Assembly (NCBI GenBank): GCA_019925795.1
Contig: CM034307.1
Location: forward strand, 32,823,201 to 32,887,200
Direction: 5' to 3'
DNA: 64,000 nucleotides
Origin: Dendrobium chrysotoxum
Taxonomy: Eukaryota > Streptophyta > Magnoliopsida > Asparagales > Orchidaceae
A program made the position numbers and the translations under genes. The notes below the pieces were generated by a model that saw only the letters and a list, made by a program, of their open reading frames with translations, had not been told where the DNA came from and made no database searches. Each line of letters starts with the position of its first letter. Position 1 is the stretch's first letter. Positions 44,611 through 56,085 of this stretch are shown in pieces.

Positions 44611-46935
44611 ACACTAAATCAAATTCCAAGATCAATGACAAACATGGGTGATGACAAACGACTCAACATATTATTACACACAATATTGCAAAGATTCAAA
44701 GATTTGGACTCGACTGAAGGTAGTTAGAGCCAATAATGATGAAGATCAAGGATGACCAATCTACTAGACATGTAGATTGACCTATAATATGATTCACATA
44801 AAAAATGATGATCAAGATGGTGTGGGTCTCTGAAAAAAATCTTCTTGGCTGGGAAAAAATATTTGTAGGCCTTTACACTCTACACAAGCAGGCCAATGGA
44901 AGAGAATATGAGATCATATTTATGATTAATCGTGGATGATAGTGACTTTTACCTACATACTTCGATGGGTAATAATATATATAACCTGATCAATATAACG
45001 AGATTTCCCCCATTCGATACATTAGCTCGAATGTGGGTTTATTTGTTGTTGGGTTCGGTTTCCCACGGGCATAAGCCCTGTGGTTAATTACATCCTAGGC
45101 ATCATCCTAAAAAAACTCTCGATTAAGGATGTTATATTTTTCTCTATTTGGTTTGGTGCAGAGAAGGGGTTCTTATATTCTATTCCAAAGGGGATAAACT
45201 ATTCTCCTTATCTTTAGTGATGATTACACCTTTTTTTTAAAATGTATAAAGATAAGATTAAAAATTTGAGTTTAGAAGTTCAAAGATTGAATTTGTTAAC
45301 CTAGGAGGAATGACCAATTCAGAATTTATTAGAAGTTAGAGGAGACATACCGAGGGATGTACAATTTAGGCTTATGTTTACTTGAAGTGAGCTGCCAGCT
45401 AACATCCTAAACACAATCAATCGCCTATTGAATGCAAGAAGGATGGCTCTATCCTAAAGAATCAAAAATTTTAATTTAAATATATAAATGTACCTATCTA
45501 TCGTCATGTATGATGTAGGAAACAAATGCATAAATAAACATTTTAATCATTTCTTTGGAGCATACATATAACCCAGGGCCTGTAATAAAATAAGTTGGCC
45601 AGGCTCCACCACAACAAGCCTGGTTTTCTACTCATATATAATATGGGTTTAAATATACTTTCCTATTATCTTCTAGCCCCGGCTCCTCTATAGGATTCCA
45701 AAAGAGAACACCCTCCGAAAGAGAGGGATTATCTTTTGGAGCCTTATATATAAGCGTATAAGCAAATATTTTTAAGCCTTTACAACTCAATGAATGTATA
45801 CAACTCAATCTAGTTACATTCTAGACACTACATTTACACTTGACTCTTGCACATACATTTCCACCTTGGAACATTCTACTTTGTATCTTTTTTTACAAAC
45901 ATCCTAGGTACATTCTACTTTGACATTTTCACTTGAGCAATAATGATATGATGCAAGTATATAGACAAGGTACACTGTGAAGTAAGGTGTATAAATACAC
46001 ATGCATGATATCTAGAGTACATAAAGTAAATAAATACACCAAGGATACCCTCCAGGTAAGGCACCCGCATCACACCAAAATACACCAAAGGCCTAACCTA
46101 AGACTAGAGTCGATAACCCTAGCAAATAAGTTCTAGTGTGTGCAGCAAGTTGTATAGTTTGGATGCGTTCTATATAGGATAATTTAATTAAAGTTGCTTT
46201 CTATTCTGATTTGTTAAAGGTCAAAGTAAAGCTTTAATTCAAGTTTAAATATTAATATCTTAAAGTTAGTTTTAACAATTCATTTTTAGTATTTAGTGAT
46301 TACCACCTTTGTTGCTCATCGAGGTCGTATGATTTATTTCACCCTCCTTAGGGCTAACCTAATAGCCTCATAGGCTTGGTTTACACAGTAGTAACCGATT
46401 AATGTTAATTTAGTTGGTCGAAGATTAGGGGTTGATTAATTGATTTTAAAAGGATTGATTTATTTTTTGATTAAATTTTTGATTAGTTATTAGATCTTTG
46501 AAATTTTAAATTATGTTGAATTTCCAATTAGTTTCTTATTTTATTCATTTAATTATTTAGGATATTAATCTTTAGTTTGTTATTTAATTCCAATTCTTAG
46601 AAGGATTTTAAGATTGGGTATGTAATTATGAGAAGATTTAATGAATTTTAGTTTGGGTTTTATAAGTCTTTTATTTTTGCATTTTTACTTTAGATTTATT
46701 CTCCAATTTAATAACTCTTAAATTTAATTTTATTTTTAAAAAATTTTATTTAGTTAATTTAATTAAGGGGTGATTAATGTTTTAATTAGATTTAGTTCAA
46801 CTTTATATTCAAATTCTATCTTTTAGTGATTGTGTATGTTAGTTATGATTAGATTAACAAAAGTTATGTATATTTTTTTATGCAATTTCGTGTAGATTAT
46901 TACTATTTTGTCAGAGTTTTTTTATCATTGATTAA
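44611..46935. repeat. Non-coding blocks after the CACTA terminus, copy 3
   Basis: Matches copy 1 at 9575-11935 with small indels. No ORF. It ends at the unique junction 46936-47261. Confidence 0.45.
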
Positions 46936-47261
46936 TTATGATTAAGTCTAGATTAATGATGCATACTAATTCTAGGATAAAATGTCAATAAGTTTTCTAT
47001 ATTTAATATTTCTCTCCTAAAGGGTGCATGCATCCTAAGTCTATGTTCTCTAAGACTCATCTTTAAATGTCACTAAAGCTATATGGAATGAAAGGTATTG
47101 TTTCTATTCTAACCCTTTGGACACACGCACATGTGTAAATGGATTTTGGGTTCTGTAATAAACAAGAGGCAATCAAAGAAAAATAAAGTTTCTATAAGGC
47201 CCTAAGGTTGGGGAATCGCACAATCAATAAGCTCCTTAAGGGCTTCTAAGTTTTAAGAAAA
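46936..47261. other. Unique junction between copies 3 and 4
   Basis: About 330 bp that I cannot match to another part of the window. On its left copy 3 ends inside the 10480-11935-type repeat. On its right copy 4 begins in the middle of the first LTR. No ORF, tRNA or recognisable element is seen. It may be the natural continuation of the left-hand repeat, which copies 1 and 2 lost at their own junction (AAATAAGAAGTGATACAAGC, about 11944 and 28440). Confidence 0.5.
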
Positions 47262-49150
47262 CTCATTTTTGGAAAGTTTACTATCTTGCATTTCAAAACT
47301 TCACAACTTGTGTTCATTTTATTTTGTTTATTTAAACCATCCAATAATGTTCTAAAATACATTTAATCATCTCAATACTATTAATTCTAGTCTTGTATCT
47401 CAAATGACAATCCAATTATCCAAATTAATCATTTTCTCTTTCCTTCTACTATTCATGTTATTTCTATCTTATCATAACACACATTGTTATGCCTGAATAT
47501 CATGAGGCCAAAATTTTCATCATTACCTAAAACTAATGAAAATATTATATTAAATTAATGATACACTTGTGAAGATTGTTGGAGCACTTCTTGCAAGGTA
47601 AAATATTTTTAATCCAACATTATTAAAAGATTAGATAATTATTTTTATTAATGTAACTAGTCATTAATGTCATAACTTTTTTATGGTCAAATTAATTCTG
47701 AAAATTCTAGATATATCAAGCATTATTTAATGGTTTAATCACTCATTAAAAATTCAGGAATATTTAGTTTTATTTTCAAAACTAAACTCTCTCTAAAATA
47801 ACTTTCCTTAAATAAAATCTCTATTTTTGTTAAGTTTTGACCTCTCTTCGTTAATAGAATTTTTTTTTTCAAATTTAGTGTTGGAATACCTTCCTAATCA
47901 AATCCTCTAGTCGACCACAAAATATCTTGGATTAATTTGATTGATATCATGATTAAATCTTTCCTAACTTTGATTCAAAATACATGAAAATTGCTTGTCC
48001 AAAACTTCCATGTGCTCTAAAGAATTTAATCCTCATAACCTTGAATCATTAGCTAAATCATTCACCTCTTGTATTGAAGATGTGACAATCACATAAAATG
48101 GTTAATATTTCATCATGCCTTAGACAAAATTCTGTTGCATGAATCCAAACCAAATGCATTGCCAAATCAGCTCCCATGGCAATTATTAACATAATATCTT
48201 TCCTATTTTCTGTGGATTTTTGTAGGCTAATCTATTGCATTCCAAAATTTATTATTATTTCAAATTATTGCCTAATTAATCTCCCTTCAATTCCCTCTTG
48301 ACTTGGTCAAAATTCTATCAATAAATAGTGGGGTAGGCTATGTGTGTGTGTGTCTGCTCCTAACCAAGATAAAACTTTGGTGAAATTTTGTCTTGCTTGC
48401 TAAATCATCTCCACAAACCTTTCTTGGCTAGAATTTAATTAATTCTTGTGCTCATAATCAAGCAAAAGAGTCTGCCCATCAATCATCTTCATATTTTGCT
48501 CAAAGGATATAAGTCTAGTGAGTTTGTTCCAAGTGGTGAATTATATTTTCAAATCTAGTTTGAATGTTTTTTTTAAATAAAAAATTCATTATTTCATTTT
48601 GTGATTGATTCCATATATAACAACTTCACATATCCATATCATCTACATTCAAGTTTGTGATTGTGATTAACTAAAATTAAATTTTATGTGAGCTAGTCTA
48701 TTTTTATTGTTGGTTGATTTTGTAGGATGAGGGCTAAAATATTTTAAAATTGAGAGCTAAGGTTATGTTATATTTTTTTTTTATTTTGTTCTTTTGTTTA
48801 TGATCTTATAATGATTAGTTTGGGGGTTGTACTTGCCCGGTGTAGGAAAGTATAATGTTTTGTGGTTGTGCTTACCCAGTGTAGGAAAGCACGGATGTTG
48901 GTGTAAGCTTGAATTGCTTAATTAATTCTTAATTATGGGTGGCCACGTGTGGACACAGGCCGAGTTTTGAGCTTTGGTCGAATCACGTAAACAAGTTGCT
49001 TGTGTCCTTATTTATCTTTATTACACTTTATTTTATTGCTGGGTTGCTTTCTCTATTCATAAAATAATTAATTAATAATTTACAAATAAGTCTTTTTATA
49101 AAAGAAAATATTAAATATTTAATTAATACAAATTTTTGAAGCCATCTAAT
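47262..49150 (+). mobile_element. Solo LTR1, copy 4 (both ends missing)
   Basis: Begins inside the LTR (matching about 1968 of copy 1), so the first 300 bp and the left target duplication are gone. Its 3' break (AAGCCATCTAATT joined to TGCTGGAGGC) is shared with copies 1 and 3. The paired hairpins are at 48828-48892. Confidence 0.7.
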
Positions 49151-49526
49151 TTGCTGGAGGCTCTATGTCGGCTGTGGGCTATAATTTTGTCTATTCTCCT
49201 TTTAGGTACATTTTATTGTTATTTACCTATTTTAATTTTGCCTCTATTTTTGGCCTTACAGTTGCCTATCCATGTGTTGGAAGGTACTTATTGTTTGGCA
49301 TTTGGGGCTTCACTGAATATCTTGATTGGGTTCCTCTTTTGAGAGCTGGCTTCTTACCTCCCTGGTTTTTTTTTCTCTTGATTATTGTAATAGATAGGAT
49401 CATATGCTCATTAGAATTTGGTTCAAATGCTATATTTTTAGAGAGCTCTTGATCCTTTAAGGTCTTATACCCTTTTTCATTAATTAATGCATAGGCGCCT
49501 ATATTGGTTTTGACTAATTTTATAAG

Positions 49527-49805
49527 ATGGTGATGAGACCTAGATTGCTTTATGGTACAAAAAGTTGGCCATTAAAAGAGAAGCATAATATTAAGTTAAG
49601 TGTTACTGAGATGACTATGCTTAGGTGGATGAGTGGCTTTACTCTTTGAGAAATGATATGAAATGAGCATATACATGAAAAGGTTGGAGTAGCTCTAGTG
49701 GAGGATAAGAATAGAGAGAGTCACCTTAAATGGTTTGGTCACATAAAAAGATGACATTCCAAAGAATCGTTTGGGAAAAATAGATGTATTAGTGTGTTGC
49801 ACTAA
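49527..49805 (+). pseudogene. RTE-type LINE reverse transcriptase fragment (copy 4)
   Basis: Collinear with 4211-4525. The frame is broken by TGA where copy 1 reads AGA, just before the DMIRN motif. Each of copies 2, 3 and 4 therefore has a different first stop codon. Confidence 0.75.
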
Positions 49806-49984
49806 TTCACATACACTGTTCTATTGCCCAATATACAATAAGTGCATGATGGAGGCGCACATACTATCCATGCAAACTCCTAAAGTCATCATTATTATAC
49901 ACATTATTTAACTTTTTTTAAATTGATACATTATTTGGTTGTAGGAATTTATAGATCAATTGTGTTATGGATTTTTTGAAAGTA

Positions 49985-51791
49985 TGAGATACGCTTAGAG
50001 GGGGGTGAATTAGTATTTTTAAAAAATTAATCCTAAACATGAGTTCTAATTTTTTGATTTTTTTTAAAATAATAGCCTAAGAAGTAGAATGCGGAAGCTA
50101 ATGATTCATTCATAACTACAATATTGGTGACACAATTGCTAATCTCACAGTATAATATTAAAATCTGATTTTTCACCATGCAATTTAAAACAGTAAATAA
50201 ATGAATGAAAAATAAAGTGCGATAAAAATGGAAAAAGCACACTAGAAATTTTATAGTGGTTCAGTCACTTGACCTACGTCCACTCCCCGGAGTCCTGCAC
50301 TCTGAGAATTGCACTACTAAAAGTTGACTCTCCTTTTGCTCTCACAGCAAGGCGGAGAAGCCTTTATAAGACTCACTTTCAGTTCCACAGTATAGCGGAA
50401 TACTAGACGCTATGTCACCCTCTCGATGACGACAACAAATATTCTCCTTTTTCTCCCTCCTAAAGACGGTAGAGTACCCTGAAGACGTTGACCTTGAAGC
50501 CTCTCTTCCTTGAGAACCTTCCCGAGACTCACCAAGGCCATAGGAGGATCAACATGCAGCTAGCTCAGAGCAACCGTGTGATCCCCTCACACTCCTTCTC
50601 CCTCACGCTCAAGCTCACCTTCTCCTTCCTCTCTCAAACCATGGATCTCTCTAAAAGCTCCCTCTCAAGAGTTCCTTCTTATGTCAACCACGGCCTTCTC
50701 ACTTCCCAATGAATAATAAAAAAAAAGTCCTTTTGAATTAGGCTTCAGAAATCCCTAAAAATTTTAATTTGATGATTCTATTCGTACAGTATAATCCAAT
50801 ATCGTACAGTATGATTAGTTCAGAAACAGTTCCGTCCAGTACGAATGCAGACGAATAATTCACAAATTTTATGAATATTGTATAGTACGATCCATAGAAC
50901 GTACTGGATGATCCTCTTATTTTTTAACTATTCATATGGGACGATCAGTGGGACGAATGATATTATCTCTATTCATCATCCCGCACTATACCATTCGTAC
51001 AGTACGATCAGTCCATTTTCAGAACATCATCATGTACGATCTAAATATCATCCGAGATGATCAGTACAAAAAATCGTGATTTCATCTGGTATGATATATG
51101 TGACGATAAGAATTGTCTTTGTTCATCGTACATTATGATTAGTATAATACAATACGATTGACTGTAATTAAGAAACTATGATTTAATTGCATGATTACAG
51201 GGGATAATTTTGGCAAGATTTCAAATATTTGTATTGTATGGTTATAACCATACAGTACAATTAGTTCAAAAAACAAATTTAAAATCTTACCAAAGTTATT
51301 CTAGCAGCTAGGGTTTTTGAATAGAAACAAATCGTAAAGTATGATACAGATCATACAGTATGATACATATCGTACAATACGATTAGTTCACAAAACTAAT
51401 CTTTCAGAATTTAACCGTTAACCTGAGTATTAATGACAAATCGTGTAGTACAATTTATTATTTTATTATTATTTTTTTAATTTTTTTTTAAAATTCTTCT
51501 TAAAAAAATTTCCCCTTGTGCATGTGTGCATGGTCACTCCTTTTACATACATACTTTTATGGCAGACTCAACAAAAGAAAAAATTAAAGAAAATAAAAAT
51601 ACAAGTTCTTATACATCCTATTCTACCCAGTCTTGAGTCTCTAGCAGTCTTGAACGATTTATATCTTACCTAAAATGTTAGTGCTCACAAACAAGAATAA
51701 ACATTTATAATTTTAGAGGAAGAACATATTAATTCAGTAAGTATTATTTGTCATCATCAAAATTAAGTGCTCGGGATCCTGGATTGCAACA
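49985..51791 (-). mobile_element. Sirevirus 3' LTR
   Basis: Length 1807 bp. On the minus strand it starts TGTTGCAATCCAGGATCC at 51791, carries ATTTTGATGATGACAAATA, and ends CCCTCTAAGCGTATCTCA at 49985. Immediately before its start is the purine run AAAAAGGGGAAGA. The region around 50270-50370 corresponds in reverse to 8940-9060 of solo LTR2. It contains the palindrome array at 50770-51450. Confidence 0.85.
50770..51450 (-). repeat. Palindrome array in the Sirevirus LTR
   Basis: A dozen or more odd palindromes built on TCGTAC-A/T-GTACGA or one-base variants, for example ATTCGTACAGTACGATCAG near 50994 and ATCGTACAGTATGATTAG near 50802. There is also a larger inverted repeat ATTGTATGGTTATAACCATA near 51234-51255. 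Spacing is irregular. Confidence 0.75.
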
Positions 51792-51805
51792 ATCTTCCCC
51801 TTTTT
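51792..51805 (-). promoter_or_regulatory. Polypurine tract 1, adjacent to the 3' LTR
   Basis: Minus strand AAAAAGGGGAAGAT ends exactly at the LTR start (51791). This is the expected primer for plus-strand DNA synthesis. Confidence 0.8.
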
Positions 51806-52038
51806 AATGGTATCAAATAATATTATCTGATACCCATAGTAGATGTTATTTCTTCCTTAGCACGTCTCACTCGAATGGTGGATTTTAAAATATAAGAGGA
51901 CTTTCAAAATTCTTTATATATATATATATATATATATTGTTCTTTTATTTTTTAAATTTAAAGATAACAGAACAAAAGTAATAGAACGTAATAAGAACGA
52001 TGAATAGCATTAAATTTAAGAACATAACATCACATAAC

Positions 52039-52055
52039 TTCTCCCCCTTTTGACA
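52039..52055 (-). promoter_or_regulatory. Polypurine tract 2, upstream of the LTR
   Basis: Minus strand TGTCAAAAGGGGGAGAAG, about 240 nt before the LTR and just after the extra ORF. Repeated polypurine tracts are a known feature of Sireviruses. The intervening 51806-52038 is non-coding and includes a TA microsatellite (51915-51938). Confidence 0.65.
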
Positions 52056-52167
52056 GCAGCAAAAAGAGAAGAACATCATAGAACAGTACAAAAGAAAAAA
52101 CTACAAAACAAACACAAAGACAAGCAGCTAAGACAAACAAACTAAAGCTCTCAAAAGTCGGGATCCT

Positions 52168-53260
52168 GATCTGGTGGTGGTGGTAGAGGTCGTTGAAAGT
52201 ATTGATGGAGGGACGTGAACTGGTGATCAATTACGGTGAAGCGTTCCCCAAACCATTGCATGTCATCTGCATGCTGGCAGTGTTGTTGATCAATGTGGGA
52301 ATCCAGTCTAATTTCTAGGTGATCAAGTCATTCAATAATATCATCGTGAGGGTAGGAAGGATGGGCATGTCCAAGTGGTTGTATTGGTGGTGGTGGAGGT
52401 ACGTCGGCAAGAGCAGCAGCCTCTTCTTCATCAAAATTAGGATCAGCGTGCACGGCCCCCGTTGGAATAAAATACGAAAAGAGGTGTCTATGTAGAAGAT
52501 AGGAAGATTATCTGGAGGGATAGGATAGTGGAGTTGATACTTGGCATCAAGGATGTATCCTATGACATATCCTAAGGCAAGATTTTGTTTTCTTTGGGCA
52601 CTGGGATATTGGAGAGAAGACAAGGTATGAACATGGTCAAGGAACATTTGAGCCTTATCGAATTTGGTGGATGACTTGATTAAGTAAGTGACCATAGACA
52701 GAAGTGGGGTAATGTGAATACGGTCTCTAGCTTTAGGTATGATGGATGTGCGAAGAACATGCTGGATAATACGGGCATTTTGACTGAGACTTTGGATAAT
52801 GGTATGTGTTAATTAAAGGGTACATTTCTAAGTAGCATATTAACTGAGGTCCAATCATAATCATTAGTGAGTAGAGATTGGGGTTGAGGTCCTTCAGTGG
52901 ATAGGCCAATGCGTTCAGCTATGTTGTCTTTAGTGATGATGACATTTTGTTTACAGTCATAGAAGGTAAGGGTTGTGCATTCTAAGTCGATCTTAAGGTT
53001 GGCTAGGAATTCATAGAGGAGTGCAAAGTGAAATGGAAAAGCTAGTGTAAGGAGGAATTGGAGAGTCGCGGAGGCAAAGAGATTCATAACCTCGAAATTG
53101 AGCACAGCTTAATTAAGCATATGGAAAGGAGTAATCTTTGCTGCTTTGAATTTGTTATAGGCTTTTTCATCAGCTGCAGAGAGAAATTGGTCATTGAATT
53201 GCCAAGAAGAGGAGGAGCTACCCTCGATCAGTCGTCCTCACTTGCTTCCACCAGCCATAG
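52168..53260 (-). pseudogene. Sirevirus extra ORF between pol and the 3' LTR
   Basis: Starts near MAGGSK (about 53257) and ends after a Pro-rich stretch and DQDPDF near 52168. Best-kept parts are 52809-53105 (FANL-like LYEFLANLKIDLEC, then DNIAERIGLSTEG) and 52315-52695 (MVTYLIKSSTKFDKAQMFLD, then ALGYVIGYILDAKYQLHYPI). The pattern recalls the plant domain annotated as putative plant transposon protein, seen in extra ORFs of plant retroelements; I am moderately sure of this. At least one stop (codon 7) and two frame changes break it. There is no obvious signal peptide or membrane helix typical of an envelope protein. Role unknown. Confidence 0.55.
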
Positions 53261-53344
53261 AGCAAAAAATGTTTAAGGGAGTAAAGATGGCAAAGAGGTG
53301 AGTGAAATGATTCATAGACTTTCTCTAGTTTATATAATTTCTGG

Positions 53345-53815
53345 TAATCATACAGTATGATATGGGATCATATAGTACGATCAGAGAATTTAGTTCATTT
53401 GGATGACTTGTCAGAAAAAGTGGTCAAATAGTATAGTACGATAGGTGTTAGTATAATACTAACTAGAGAGAAAGGTTGTTCGTCCCGAGGAGTCATCTGA
53501 ACGACTTTTGACTAAATGGATCATACAGTACGAACAGGTGTTCGTACAGTATGAAAAGCATTAATTCTCATACAGGCCGAGTTTAAATACATTCCAATTC
53601 AAAATGACATGTGGCTCATACAGTACGAGTGGTGGTTCATACAGTACGATGATCAATAATGTGTATCATACCGTACGATAGGTGGTTCGTACAGTACGAT
53701 GGATATAATATTAGACATATCAGGACCGTTGATGAAATTGAAGGCTGGGATCTATGTATTAGTAAGGATCATACAGTACAATAGTGAATCATACAGTACG
53801 ATGTGCAAAGGAATC
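53345..53815 (-). repeat. Palindrome array between pol and the extra ORF
   Basis: About a dozen units such as CATACAGTACGA, TTCGTACAGTACGATGG and ATCATACCGTACGAT, often in pairs separated by GGTGGT (near 53630, 53660, 53680). Same core as the array in the LTR but outside it, 250-700 bp downstream of the pol stop. Confidence 0.75.
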
Positions 53816-53884
53816 CAAGGTTGGGTATCAGCAAGATGAGTGTGAGAGGATCAGGAAACTTTCCTTTTATGTTGTTTTTCTTAA

Positions 53885-54450
53885 TCAAGCATGAATATCG
53901 ATGACACCTAATTTTGTTCTCAATGTACTAAAGGTGTCATAAGCGAGTGGTTTTGTGAAAATGTTAGCCAGTTGATCTTCAGTAGCAATATGGTGTAATT
54001 CAATATCTCCTTTGACTACATTATCTCTTATGAAGTGATGTCTAACATCTATATGCTTTATTCGTGAGTGCTAAATTGGATTCTTAGATATACAAATTGC
54101 ACTAGTGTTATCGCACATTATTGGGATGATTCCTATAGGTAGTCTAAGATCCAAAAGCTATTATTTTAACCATAGAACTTGAGCAACACAACTTCCTATT
54201 GCTATATATTCTGCTTCAACTGTTGAGAGGGCTACCGAATTTTATTTTCTACTGGACCATAAAACTAAAGATTGCCCAATAAATTGATAGGTACTTGAGG
54301 TGCTTTTTCTATCTGTCCTATATCCTATAAAATCTGAATCTGAGTACCCTAAGATTTCAAAAGTGGTGCTGTGTCTAGGATACCAAATTTCTAAGTTTGG
54401 AGTGCCTAGTAGATATCTAAGAATTCTTTTGACAGCAGTCATGTGAGATT
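53885..54450 (-). pseudogene. Sirevirus RNase H and pol C-terminus
   Basis: Contains the copia RNase H landmarks: YSDSDFIGYRTDRKSTS near 54300-54350, TVEAEYIA near 54210, then MCDNTSAI, RIKHIDVRHHFIRDN near 54030-54060 and EDQLANIFTKPL near 53960. The stop codon is at 53885-53887. At least three in-frame stops occur. RNase H removes template RNA during reverse transcription. Confidence 0.8.
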
Positions 54451-55503
54451 CTTTTGGGTCAGCTTGAAATCATGCACAGAGATATACACTAAACATTATA
54501 TCCGGACTACTGGCAGTTAAGTATAGAAGTGATCCAATTATTCCCCTATACTTCTTCTGGTCTACAGACTTTCCATTAAGATCTTTATCTAATTGAATAT
54601 TATATCACGTAGGAGTATTCACAGCCTTAGCATTATCCATTTCATACTTTTTTAGTATATTCTTGATGTACTTAGATTGGCTAAGGAATGTTCCACCTTC
54701 CATCTATTTTACACTAAATCCAAGAAAATAATTAAGTTCTCCCATCATACTCATTTTGAACTCGTCATTCATTATTTTTGAAAATTCATCACATAAGATT
54801 TTCTCTAAATATCCAAACAAGATATCATCTACATAAATTTGAACAATGAGTATCTCATTTCCTACCCTTTTTAAGAAGAGGGTGGTGTCTACAATACCCT
54901 TAACAAAGCCTCTATCTAGTAAAAATATACTAAGTCTTTCATACTAGGCTCTAGGTGCTTGCTTTAACCCGTAAAGTTCCTTTTTCAGTTTAAACATATC
55001 GTTTGAAAATTATGAGTTTTCAAACCCCGGGGTTGCTCAACATAAACATCTTCTTTGATTACCCCATTTAGGAAAGCACTCTTAATATCCATCTGATATA
55101 GTTAGAAACCCCTAAAGAAAGTAAAAGCTAAGAGCACCCTTATGGTTTCTAGTCTGGCTACTGGAGCAAAGGTTTCTTCAAAATTGATTCCCTCAATTTG
55201 GTTATACACCTTTTCTACTAATCTAGCCTTATTTCTCACTACTATTCCAGAGTCATTCATCTTATTTTTAAAGACCCACTTAGTTCCAACTACACTTTGT
55301 TCTTTAAGCCTCTTGACTAATTCCCACACATCATTCCTAACAAATTGGTTTAACTCTTCTTGCATTGCTAGGATCCAGAATTCATCTTCTAAGGCTTGAT
55401 CTATATTCGTGGGTTCAATCATGAAAATAAATGCAGAATGACTGACTTCTTTCCTAAGTCCATGCCTAGTTTTCACACCTTCTGATGGGTCTCCGAGGAT
55501 CAA
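54451..55503 (-). pseudogene. Sirevirus reverse transcriptase (RVT_2)
   Basis: The first part (55102-55503) is open: NDVWELV, GTKWVFKNKMN, then ETFAPVARLETIRVLLAF. It continues after stop and frame change with QMDIKSAFLNGVIKEDVYVE (catalytic Asp in MD), GLKQAPRA, and YVDD at about 54822-54836, the two catalytic aspartates. MMGELNYFLG and LLYLTASSPDI follow. All three catalytic aspartates are kept, yet several stop codons prevent a full product. Confidence 0.85.
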
Positions 55504-55530
55504 CTCTCTAGGATGACTCGAAGAATATTT

Positions 55531-56022
55531 TTAATCTCTAGGCAATTGCTCCTGAAGTTCTGCTCTGTTCTCTATGGTAATGGTTTCTACTCCCTGAATA
55601 ATCTTAACTTCTTCTTCTTCATGATTAGGTTTAGAGATCTTATCAGATTCATCAAATACCACATGGGTAGACTCTTCTATTATAAGGGTTTTCTTATTAA
55701 AGATTCTATAGGCTTTACCTACAGATGAGTACCCTAAGAAGACCCCTTCATCAGATTTAGGATCAAACTTTCCTAAGGGTGACTTAACATTAATTAAGAT
55801 AAAGCATTTGCAACCAAAAACATGTAAGTGAGAAAGGTTCGGTGTCCTACCCTTAAGTAATTCATTGGGTGTCTTATTAAGTTTGGATCTAACATTCACC
55901 CTATTTAGTACATAACAAGTAGTATTAACTGCTTCTACCCAAAAATATCTAGTAAGAGTGTATTCAGCTAATGTTGCCCTAGCAGCTTCAACTAAGGTTC
56001 TATTCTTTCTTTCAACTATTCC
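55531..56022 (-). pseudogene. Sirevirus integrase, C-terminal part
   Basis: Begins NGIVERKNRTLVEAARATLA, which is the integrase core with its third catalytic residue (E of VERKN). It continues with YVLNRVNVRSKLNKTPNELL, GCKCFILI and FLGYSSVGKAYRIFN, the usual copia linker. The open frame ends near 55531 in EQLPRD. Separated from the N-terminal part by the LINE. Confidence 0.85.
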
Positions 56023-56085
56023 ATTTTGTTTTTTTTTGAAGTAGTGCAATTAGCATTGAAACATAAAGAAAAGAAGTACACAGTC

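Larger units (their letters stand above)
34951..46935. repeat. Tandem composite unit, copy 3
   Basis: Aligns with copy 1 from its start to about copy-1 position 11937, then stops. Blocks present are the leading non-coding repeat, first LTR, RTE fragment, CACTA with the proline/tyrosine-rich ORF, second solo LTR, and the following non-coding repeat. The kinase exon, GC-rich block and At1g01500-like pseudogene are absent. After the last alignable bases (ATCATTGATTAA, 46924-46935) the sequence is not repeated elsewhere in the window. Confidence 0.8.
47262..49984. repeat. Tandem composite unit, copy 4 (truncated)
   Basis: Starts abruptly inside LTR1, at the point matching about 1968 in copy 1. 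It continues through the LTR1-flank junction and the RTE-LINE fragment into the CACTA start, where the minus-strand Sirevirus interrupts it at 49985. The rest of copy 4, if present, would lie beyond the right edge of the window. Confidence 0.8.

Noticed and set aside
50488..50712. 74-codon plus-strand frame in the Sirevirus LTR
   Set aside because: It is inside the LTR on the strand opposite to the element, and the matching part of solo LTR2 does not keep it.
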